A DNA stretch of 64,000 bases. It comes from an uncultured Lachnospiraceae bacterium. Its GTDB lineage: Bacteria > Bacillota > Clostridia > Lachnospirales > Lachnospiraceae. Location: contig CANSPM010000007.1 of the NCBI GenBank assembly GCA_947648875.1, positions 39,050 to 103,049 on the forward strand, given 5' to 3'. A program made the position numbers and the translations under genes. Shown in pieces: positions 45,498 to 52,553 of the stretch (position 1 is the stretch's first letter; each line of letters opens with the position of its first letter). Below the pieces are notes generated by a model. That model ran no database searches and was not told where the DNA came from. It was given only the letters and a program-made list of their open reading frames with translations.

Positions 45498-45618
45498 CCC
45501 AGGTATCTCCTTCATCTGTTGATAAAAACAGTTTACAACGCTTCTCCCCTTCGTTCTACTGATTATTAAACGGAATTGGATATTACTACTGTTTTTTCAA
45601 CAACATGCGGAACCCTGC

Positions 45619-47208
45619 CTAGAAATCCGCGAATACCTCCATTTGATTGTTCAGTTCTACCACAATATCCCGGTTGGTATCCATGCGCCCCGTAATATCC
45701 GCCATATCCTCAACCAAACTCTTTGTGCTGTCCGCGACCCCGGTAATCCTCACTGCGCTTTCATCGATCGCTTTTGTAATGCTTCCGATTGAATCGGATA
45801 TCTCAATCATAGAGTTTCTAAGGTGGTCCGTCCTGCTGTTAAACGCGTAGATCCTCTCCTTTACATAGTCGGCGTCCTCCTTGTACTGTTTCCCGGAGCA
45901 GACAAACTCCCTAAATTCCGCCAAAATTGTGCCGCTCAGATAATCCGCCATGTCCTGAGAGTGCTTTGACAGGTTATGTACCGCATTTGTAACAATCTGA
46001 TTGACCTCCTGGATACGCCCGGCGGTTTCACTGCACGAGGCCGCCAGGGATTTGATCTCCGCCGCGACCACGGCAAAGCCTTTCCCCGCTTCGCCGGCGC
46101 GCATGGCTTCTATGGAAGCGTTCAGCGCGATCAGATTGGTGGTCGATGAAATCGTTACGATATCTTTGGTAAGGCTGTTTACCTGATCTACACTCTTACT
46201 GTTTTCAATCGCCTCCTCCAGCACGCCCAGGATATCGGCCGCTTTCTTTTGAATGATCTCGGCATTTGTCTGTGCCGCCGTCTCCATCTCGTTTGCTCTT
46301 TCCTTCATGGCGGAAGAATACTCTGTGATGGCTCCGCATTCCTGCGCCATGTCGTGAACATCTCCCTTTATGTCCGCAACGCTGCCATTAATGATACCAG
46401 CGTTATGTGCCACCTTCCGGATGGACATGGACAGAGAATCCGCGAGAGAGGAGAGATCTCTGACACTCTCTCCCGATGTGCGGGTGTGCTTCAACACTTC
46501 TCCTGTCACTCCGTCAAGTTTCCGGGAGCTTTCCTGAAGTGTATCCACCGCGCCTTTGATGGGTGTTATCACATGATTTTTTATAATCTTGATAGTCGCA
46601 AACACCAGGATCAGACATGTCACGGCAGATGCCCCGGCAATGGCCAGGGAAACATTATAGACAAACAAAAGCTCCTGTCTTGCCTCTGCCGTCCTGGCGC
46701 TTACAGCTGCATACAGTTCATCGGCATTATCCGCTATAGCGGTGCCGAAAAGCGCGACATCACCGTTTGCGCAGGCATAGGCATCCTGTGTCTTGCTGTC
46801 CGCGCTTGCGCACACCAGATAGACCAGGGCGTGCTTAAAAGAGTCATAGTTTTCCAAAAGCTGGTCGTAAATGGCTTCTTCCCCTTCCGCCACGTAGTTT
46901 TCATACTCTTTCAGATAATCTTCCAGTACGCCTTCTTCTTCTTTTATCTGCGCCACGACGGAAATCATGGTATTATAGTCCGTCGCAACTATGTGGGACA
47001 GCGCCATCTTATGAATATCCGTAGTGGAATGACGGATATTTTGCAGCGTCTCCAGGCCCACCATATAATTGTCCACGATTTTCGACGCATTGAAATTCAC
47101 ATTATTGATACTGAAAACCGACAGGACACTTGAGATCAATGCCACAACCCCCAAGAGAATGATCGGCAGTATCAGACGTTGTTGTATAGAGAGTTTTTTC
47201 TTCGTCAT
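45619..47208 (-). CDS. Methyl-accepting chemotaxis protein with four-helix-bundle sensor
   Basis: 529 residues. Membrane helix 1 about 13-33 ([19 protein letters not shown]), an extracellular helical domain (35-185) of 4HB_MCP type, helix 2 about 188-210, then a HAMP-like linker and the cytoplasmic coiled coil. The signalling tip is recognisable ([35 protein letters not shown]). It passes ligand state to CheA/CheW. The gene starts 28 bases after the substrate-binding lipoprotein gene, so the receptor may sense sugar through that protein rather than directly. Confidence 0.92.
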   Translation of the reverse strand: MTKKKLSIQQRLILPIILLGVVALISSVLSVFSINNVNFNASKIVDNYMVGLETLQNIRHSTTDIHKMALSHIVATDYNTMISVVAQIKEEEGVLEDYLKEYENYVAEGEEAIYDQLLENYDSFKHALVYLVCASADSKTQDAYACANGDVALFGTAIADNADELYAAVSARTAEARQELLFVYNVSLAIAGASAVTCLILVFATIKIIKNHVITPIKGAVDTLQESSRKLDGVTGEVLKHTRTSGESVRDLSSLADSLSMSIRKVAHNAGIINGSVADIKGDVHDMAQECGAITEYSSAMKERANEMETAAQTNAEIIQKKAADILGVLEEAIENSKSVDQVNSLTKDIVTISSTTNLIALNASIEAMRAGEAGKGFAVVAAEIKSLAASCSETAGRIQEVNQIVTNAVHNLSKHSQDMADYLSGTILAEFREFVCSGKQYKEDADYVKERIYAFNSRTDHLRNSMIEISDSIGSITKAIDESAVRITGVADSTKSLVEDMADITGRMDTNRDIVVELNNQMEVFADF

Positions 47209-47236
47209 ACATTAACAGATCCTTTCAACATAATAT

Positions 47237-48469
47237 CTATCTTGCACAAATGCCTTCCACCATCTCATCCAGCTGCTCCTGCAAGTTCTGACCGGAAGGA
47301 TTGCCCGCCGCCATATTTTCCGCGAATTTTGAGACAGGGTCCCAGAACTTGCCGCCTATCCGCTGAAGCTGCGAAAATTCGGACTGCTCCAAAAGAGCGG
47401 CAATGGCCGGGGCCCCCATGATCTCCTCGGAATCCGCAACCGTTAAGTTTGACGGACCCTGTCCGCGCATTTCGAAACGAAGTCTCTGGTTCTCTTCATT
47501 CGTAATCCATTCGGCCAGTCGGGCTGCCCATTTTGGATGTTCGGAATAAGCGTTTACACCGATCAGTTTGCATCCGGAGAAAGAAGCCATTTGCACCTGG
47601 CTGCCACCGCAGCTGTAGGTTGGCAGTTTGGCAGCTCCCGCGTTCTTCCCCCAGGCCTCCTCTATCGCGACGGCATTCCATACGCCGCTGATCCCCGCAA
47701 CCACTGAGCCGTCCTTTACTCCGTCAAGAAATTCTTCATCCGTGCGACTGGAAAATCCCGGATTTTCCGCAATTCGGAGCATTGCCCGAGCCACGTCGGT
47801 CCCCCTGATCTCTCCATCTGTCTGATTCCATGTGCAATAATTCGTGATTCCGTCATCATTAAGCCCGACCTGTAGCCCCGTGTTTCCAAAGAAGGAATAT
47901 ACATACCACGCCGAGGACCAGTCCATGGCAAATGTTTTTCCGTTCGCCGCCGCCGCTTCTAATATACCATCCAGCGTCTCAGCCTGTTCGTCCGTGATAT
48001 ATCGCCTGTTATAATATAAAAAATATCCGTTATCCGCAGTCAGTGGGTACGCGTACAGCTGTTCATTCACTGTGGCTGCCTGTATCGTACTGGAAAGATT
48101 CCTGGATCTGATCTCCTCCGCGCTTCCGATCGGGTCTAACGCGCCGGCCGCAGCCAGCGCATTTAACTGGTCATCCGCGAAGGTAAAAACATCCGCGCCT
48201 TCCTCCAATCCGCCAAGCAGGGCATTTTTACACTGGGCTTCTCCCTGCGGCTCAAATAGAATCTGAAACTCCGCCTGTCCCTGATAGTTTCTCTCGAAGT
48301 TCCGGATAATCTGCCCCATCAGTTCCGAATCTTCCTCAGCCCCCCAGACAACCAGTTCCACTTTTTCCGGTTCCACGTTTTGCAATTCCGCCGTCTCTGC
48401 CGGACCGCATCCCGTGCACGCCAGAATACCCAACGCGCCCAAAAGCAATCCCCGTATTCTTTTTCCCAT
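47237..48469 (-). CDS. Sugar-binding lipoprotein (ABC family 1) paired with a chemoreceptor
   Basis: 410 residues with a lipoprotein signal (Cys18 or Cys21 in ILACTGC). Family 1 features: VELVVWGAEEDSELMGQIIRNF, GGLEEGADVFTFADDQLN, FAMDWSSAWYVYSF, VAGISGVWNAVAIEEAWG. No permease is encoded with it; the next gene is a chemoreceptor and the third is a YetA-like enzyme. It may serve permeases elsewhere or act mainly as a chemotaxis ligand-binding partner. The ATG at 48467-48469 follows AAAGGATGG. It has a strong promoter. Confidence 0.85.
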   Translation of the reverse strand: MGKRIRGLLLGALGILACTGCGPAETAELQNVEPEKVELVVWGAEEDSELMGQIIRNFERNYQGQAEFQILFEPQGEAQCKNALLGGLEEGADVFTFADDQLNALAAAGALDPIGSAEEIRSRNLSSTIQAATVNEQLYAYPLTADNGYFLYYNRRYITDEQAETLDGILEAAAANGKTFAMDWSSAWYVYSFFGNTGLQVGLNDDGITNYCTWNQTDGEIRGTDVARAMLRIAENPGFSSRTDEEFLDGVKDGSVVAGISGVWNAVAIEEAWGKNAGAAKLPTYSCGGSQVQMASFSGCKLIGVNAYSEHPKWAARLAEWITNEENQRLRFEMRGQGPSNLTVADSEEIMGAPAIAALLEQSEFSQLQRIGGKFWDPVSKFAENMAAGNPSGQNLQEQLDEMVEGICAR

Positions 48470-48506
48470 ATGCCATCCATCCTTTTTGATCACATTTTTT
48501 GTGCCT

Positions 48507-48535
48507 ATTATATCATTAATGCCTACCGCTTACAA
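48507..48535 (-). promoter_or_regulatory. Sigma-A promoter of the SBP-MCP operon
   Basis: Minus-strand TTGTAA (48530-48535), 17-base spacer, TATAAT (48507-48512), about 38 bases before the start codon. It is among the best promoter matches in the window. Confidence 0.75.
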
Positions 48536-48586
48536 TAGCATATAGCCGGACATCGCCTTTTGCCGGAAACAGGGGCTTTTCTTTTG

Positions 48587-48615
48587 TTGACCTGCGGTTC
48601 CTCATGCATTATACT
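48587..48615 (+). promoter_or_regulatory. Sigma-A promoter of the second AraC regulator
   Basis: TTGACC (48587-48592), 17-base spacer, TATACT (48610-48615), 37 bases before the start. Back to back with the SBP-MCP promoter; the -35 boxes are about 50 bases apart, which would let one regulator bound between them control both. Confidence 0.75.
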
Positions 48616-48651
48616 TGAAAAGGAAAAGTTTTCACCTCTGGGAGGCAGTTC

Positions 48652-49641
48652 ATGAACACCATACATTTTATCGGTTACAGCGCCGTACATCCATCCGATT
48701 TCCAATTTGAGGCCGTCACCGCGCCCGGTCAGTACACTCTGCTGCTGGTGACCACCCCGGTGCAGTTTCTGTTAGGCGGACAGTGGATGGAATATCCCGA
48801 GGGAACGGCCATGCTCTATGCCCCTGGACAGGCCATCTGTTACCGGGCCTGCCGGGAAACCTATCAAAATGACTGGATGCGTTTTACCTCGGACGATCCC
48901 CTTGTGACACAGTTCCCTCTGACCGGAATCCCCTTTCCCGTGACCGACACGACCTACTGTCACAATCTGCTCAAACTACTCACCTGGGAAGCCTCCCTCT
49001 CCTCGGCCGACAGTGACCCCATTATCTCCAATCTGCTACAGGCGCTGTTCCTGCGTCTTCGACAGGATACCGCACACCGGGAGACCTCCGCTCATGCGCC
49101 CCAGCTATTGCATCTTCACAAAAAGATTTACAACAGTCCCCACCTTCCCTGGAACATCCGTTCCATGGCCGACGAACTTCACCTCAGCGCCGGCTACCTG
49201 CAGATTCTGTACAAGAAAACCTTTGGCGTCTCCTGCATGGACGATGTAATCACCAGCCGAATCCGCATGGCCCGGGAACAGCTGACCTACACGGATAAGC
49301 CTGTAGCGGAGATTGCCGATGCCTGCGGATACCGCAACGTGGAACATTTCTGCCGCCAGTTCAGACAGCAGACAGGCTTAACCCCCGGCGCGTTCCGCCG
49401 CAGCACTTCAGGTGCTTCCACCCGGCTTTCGGACGCGGGGAGCACAGACCGCGATTCCCCCCATACCTCCGGAAAAAAGACACCTTCGGAAGTCTCCCGC
49501 GAAGATGTCTCTTTTGCGGATCCCACAAAATCCGCCTCTCTTTTCAGTTTACCCCACTACAATGTGGCAGGCTCAGATCTGCCCTCTGACGTTCTGGATT
49601 CCCAGGGAAATATCCTTCCTCCCCATACGCCGGAACTCTGA
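48652..49641 (+). CDS. AraC-family regulator
   Basis: 329 residues. N-terminal sensor domain (about 1-130, cupin-like strands: YTLLLVTTPVQFLLGGQW, EGTAMLYAPGQAICYR), double HTH about 160-255 (NIRSMADELHLSAGYLQILYKKTFG and VAEIADACGYRNVEHFCRQFRQQTG). After the HTH there is an unusual 75-residue Ser/Thr/Asp-rich tail with no recognisable domain. It is divergent from the SBP-MCP operon, which it probably controls, together perhaps with the GH8 operon. The start follows GGGAGG. Confidence 0.9.
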   Translation: MNTIHFIGYSAVHPSDFQFEAVTAPGQYTLLLVTTPVQFLLGGQWMEYPEGTAMLYAPGQAICYRACRETYQNDWMRFTSDDPLVTQFPLTGIPFPVTDTTYCHNLLKLLTWEASLSSADSDPIISNLLQALFLRLRQDTAHRETSAHAPQLLHLHKKIYNSPHLPWNIRSMADELHLSAGYLQILYKKTFGVSCMDDVITSRIRMAREQLTYTDKPVAEIADACGYRNVEHFCRQFRQQTGLTPGAFRRSTSGASTRLSDAGSTDRDSPHTSGKKTPSEVSREDVSFADPTKSASLFSLPHYNVAGSDLPSDVLDSQGNILPPHTPEL

Positions 49642-49717
49642 TTCCCGCCGCGTACCGCACCCGAAGGAAGGGTTCTGGCGCAAGTTTCGCCTAGGAAGCG
49701 GCACTCGCTTGCCAAGA

Positions 49718-49764
49718 CTAACGGATCACCAACCTGGTCTTCGCCCGGCGATAGGCCTCCCGCA
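49718..49764. repeat. Direct repeat, left copy (47 bp)
   Basis: Matches 50489-50535 at 43 of 47 positions. The right copy is the 3' end of the GH43 gene including its stop codon. The left copy ends a chimeric 37-codon frame. The two copies are 771 bases apart and flank the binding-protein remnant. Similarity stops abruptly at both edges. Confidence 0.85.
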
Positions 49765-49831
49765 CCGGAATACCGATGGAGCAGAGTTCCCCCATCTTGC
49801 CAGACCCGCTCATTGCCGTTGAAAATCGCAT
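49718..49831 (-). pseudogene. Chimeric relic: YetA-like N-terminus joined to GH43 C-terminus
   Basis: A 37-codon frame. Its middle GELCSIGIPVRE matches the YetA-like protein near residue 17 (AEPCSIGIPVRE), with 31 of 36 bases identical to 45421-45456. It then switches to AYRRAKTRLVIR and a stop, matching the end of the GH43 protein (TCRRVKTRLVIR). The join falls in TGCGGGA, a seven-base sequence present in both parents, which suggests deletion by microhomology in an ancestral tandem of such genes. It starts ten bases after the binding-protein remnant and has only a weak AGGA ahead of its ATG. It could be translated but is most simply debris. Confidence 0.6.
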
Positions 49832-49840
49832 TGTCTGATC

Positions 49841-50488
49841 CTACTGTCGTTCGTTCAGATACAGCTGCACCCGGTTCTGGACCAGCGCGGCCACCGCCTC
49901 CGCGTCCCTGTCGCCGGAAAAGTAACTGCCCACCTCCTCCAGAATAATGTTCTCTATGTCGGAAGTGTCCGCAGCTCTGCCCACGCTCTTTTCCATCACC
50001 TCTTTAAATTCACCGATCCTGTAGTCGCCCGCCGGACCGGGCGTGAGTTCCTTCATCATACCATCCCCATACTCAATGTACATTCCGTCTCTTCCACCAA
50101 TAGAATGTGCCACAAGACGATGATCCAGCATATCCCTCCTTACAGGCTCATTGTAAAAAAGCGTATATTGTCTGTCATAGCTGAGAAATTCCTCCAGCAG
50201 CATGCCAACCTCTCTGAGATGCTCCGTCTCCCTGTTTACCACCAAGAGCCCCCCGCCATTCCAGTATATGCCGCTCCCCTCTGTCGCGGGGAATCCAACT
50301 ACATGATATTGTTCTCCCAAGGCGCTCTTATAATCCTCAAAATTGCTTATGCTCACCGATATTTTCATAGCCGTCCAGTTCTTTTCCGGATACAGCGCCT
50401 GCGCCTCGTTAAAATCAAAAGACCTGCTGTAGGTTCCCGCAAGCTCAAGGGCCCGGATGAACAGCGGATTGTCAAAATTTTGCTGCGG
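49841..50488 (-). pseudogene. C-terminal remnant of a solute-binding protein
   Basis: The frame is open from the GH43 stop codon to the TAG at 49841, 215 codons. It reads like the C-terminal third of a family 1 binding protein: FDNPLFIRALELAGTYSRSF, VVGFPATEGSGIYW, GGLLVVNRETEHLREVGMLLEEFLSYD and the typical end FSGDRDAEAVAALVQNRVQLYL. There is no signal peptide, no N-terminal lobe and no ribosome binding site at the internal Met codon (50368). It is fused base to base with the GH43 stop and flanked by 47-bp direct repeats, so it arrived or was trimmed by recombination. Confidence 0.75.
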
Positions 50489-50535
50489 CTAACGGATTAC
50501 CAACCTGGTCTTCACCCGGCGACAGGTCTCCCGCA
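50489..50535. repeat. Direct repeat, right copy (47 bp)
   Basis: The last 15 codons and stop of the GH43 gene; partner of 49718-49764 (43 of 47 identical). All differences are transitions, consistent with an old duplication under drift. Confidence 0.85.
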
Positions 50536-52378
50536 GGTCCATCTCCTCGGTCATATCCAACACGGGCACCCCGTCTATGTCAAAATGCACCCTGCGGATG
50601 CCGCTGCTGCGCACGCCTTCCACACCTGGCCGGGCGTGATAGGTGTTCCACACGGTCCCTTCCTCGTCCTCCACATAGGCATTGTGCCCGGTTCCGTATT
50701 CCCCTTCCACACTGCGGGAAGTGAGAATCGGATAATTATTTTTGCGCCAGTTCTCACGCCGCAGCAAATCTTTTCCCCGCTCTATTGCCAGATAACTCAC
50801 CACATAGGAAGTATCCACCGCCGCTGCGGAAAACGTCACATACAGCATATCCCCCACAGGAAGCGCGTAGGGACCCTCCTCCACAAAGGTGTGATTATTG
50901 GCCCAGCCATAATCCGGCTTGGACAGCACCACCGGGTCAGACGCCAGATGCCAGGGCTTTTGCGGGTCCAGCTTCGCGATGTACAGCCAGGCCCCCAGAT
51001 CCTTCGGCAGAAACTCCCTCTGAGACCAGATTGCATAATACTCCCCCTCCCACAAAAAGCAGGTCATATCCAGGGTTATGGTCTTGCCTGCCTGGCACAG
51101 GTCACTGCCGTCCGTCTTCACAATTCTCCTGGGAGCGGACCAATCCTCCCTACATGCGGGATTGCCCCCTTCCCGCAGCGCCATGAGGTGACTTTCCTCC
51201 TCATAAAAAGGCCCCGGTGTGGCGGCGTGGAAAATATACAGCCTTCCCCCGATCTCATGAAACTCCGGCGCCCACAGAAGGCCCCCGATCCCCTCATAGG
51301 TGTCGGAATCCAGCAGGAGCACCTCCTGGGCGTCTGTCAGCCCCTCCAGGGTATCCGCCTCCCTGATATACAGGGTGTGGTTGCTGTCCGCGTCGTTGGT
51401 GGCAATAAAATAGTATTTGCCGTTCCAACGGGTCACACAGGGATCGGCACGGTTATACGCCACAGGGAAAGGAAACCAGGGGCGGTAAATATCTCCCTCC
51501 ACCACAAAACTTCCCTTTTGGGTGAGATCCACATTTTCCAGATGCCAGTCCACACGCTTTATACAGGTGGTTCCGTCACTGTAACGTGCAATGGCCCGCT
51601 GCCTCCCCAGGGCCTGTGCCACGCGCTCTCTTTGCAGCCCCTCGTCCTCACAGTCCCCCAGTTGGACCTCCGTCTCTGCGGGCACTTCCACACCGGTATT
51701 GACCGGCGTCAACAGTTTGCATCGCAGGTACCACGCCTCCTGCTCCCGGATTTCCACCACACAGTGGGGCACCGCACCCTCTATGCTGCCCGCTTCCCAC
51801 CGATATGCATCTGCGGCCCCGGGCATCTCCCCCAGCATGTTCTCCTGGCTGTGCGAGTCCACAATGCAGCTCAGGAGCGGCTTACAGCCGCTCTCGGTCC
51901 CGGCCTCCCCCTGCATGAGAGACAGGGGGTAAAGCGCCTGATAGCTACAACCGGTCTGCTCTTCCCAGCACAGCAGATAACAGTTTCGCTCCGGGTCATA
52001 CCCCGCTTTCACCCAGTTCACATACTGCTCCCCCAGTTTAAGCAGCCCCAGTTCCTGATAGGCCACCAGATCCCGCGTAACCCACAAAAGGACGCTTCCC
52101 CGGCTGGTAACGTCTTCCTCTCCGTCGCCGCAAATCCGCACGGCCACCACTCCAAAGCCGCCGTCCTTCAAAGGAAAAACCCACGGGTTTCGCAGACTCA
52201 TGGGATTGAGAGAGCCGTCCGCGTTCTCTGTCGCCAGGGCAAACAGTACGCCGCTGTTATGATTCAGAGGGCGGAAAAGCTCCCCCTCCTGCAACGCCAG
52301 GTGCATACTGTATGCCAGCTTTGGATCATACAGGACATTATCTATGGGTTTTCTGGTATAGCATAATAATTTGCTCAT
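50489..52378 (-). CDS. GH43-type arabinofuranosidase/xylosidase with N-terminal accessory domain
   Basis: 629 residues, no signal peptide. The first 290 residues are an accessory domain that starts like a propeller strand set (NPMSLRNPWVFPLKDGGFGVV). The catalytic part begins at about 295 (AYNRADPCVTRWNGKYYFIATND) and continues LLWAPEFHEIGGRLYIFHA, DMTCFLWEGEYYAIWSQ and HTFVEEGPYALPVGDMLYV, where Asp in RADP and Glu in EEGPYA are the likely base and acid. It is a paralogue of the GH43 at 57319. Its 3' end forms one copy of a direct repeat and abuts a binding-protein remnant. Confidence 0.82.
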   Translation of the reverse strand: MSKLLCYTRKPIDNVLYDPKLAYSMHLALQEGELFRPLNHNSGVLFALATENADGSLNPMSLRNPWVFPLKDGGFGVVAVRICGDGEEDVTSRGSVLLWVTRDLVAYQELGLLKLGEQYVNWVKAGYDPERNCYLLCWEEQTGCSYQALYPLSLMQGEAGTESGCKPLLSCIVDSHSQENMLGEMPGAADAYRWEAGSIEGAVPHCVVEIREQEAWYLRCKLLTPVNTGVEVPAETEVQLGDCEDEGLQRERVAQALGRQRAIARYSDGTTCIKRVDWHLENVDLTQKGSFVVEGDIYRPWFPFPVAYNRADPCVTRWNGKYYFIATNDADSNHTLYIREADTLEGLTDAQEVLLLDSDTYEGIGGLLWAPEFHEIGGRLYIFHAATPGPFYEEESHLMALREGGNPACREDWSAPRRIVKTDGSDLCQAGKTITLDMTCFLWEGEYYAIWSQREFLPKDLGAWLYIAKLDPQKPWHLASDPVVLSKPDYGWANNHTFVEEGPYALPVGDMLYVTFSAAAVDTSYVVSYLAIERGKDLLRRENWRKNNYPILTSRSVEGEYGTGHNAYVEDEEGTVWNTYHARPGVEGVRSSGIRRVHFDIDGVPVLDMTEEMDLRETCRRVKTRLVIR

Positions 52379-52553
52379 AATTCCCTCTCTTCATCAATAT
52401 ATCATACCTATTTTTCAAGCATCCAGGAGCCGTCCGGCCCTGTACCACCGCCTGTCCGCGCGACGCTATCGTGCAGTCAGGAAGCCCCTTATACAAATGG
52501 CGCAACGCGTTTTTGTTCCGGCAAATCGAATATACAGGTTTCGGGGCGATTGC

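Noticed and set aside
50105..52366. 753-codon plus-strand open frame
   Set aside because: Antisense to the GH43 gene and the binding-protein remnant; it is long only because the opposite gene avoids certain codons. No family features or start site.
52379..52553. Possible gene remnant or promoter in the gap between GH43 and GH43-CE1 genes
   Set aside because: No frame resembles a family and no hexamer pair has acceptable spacing; I see nothing to annotate in these 175 bases.
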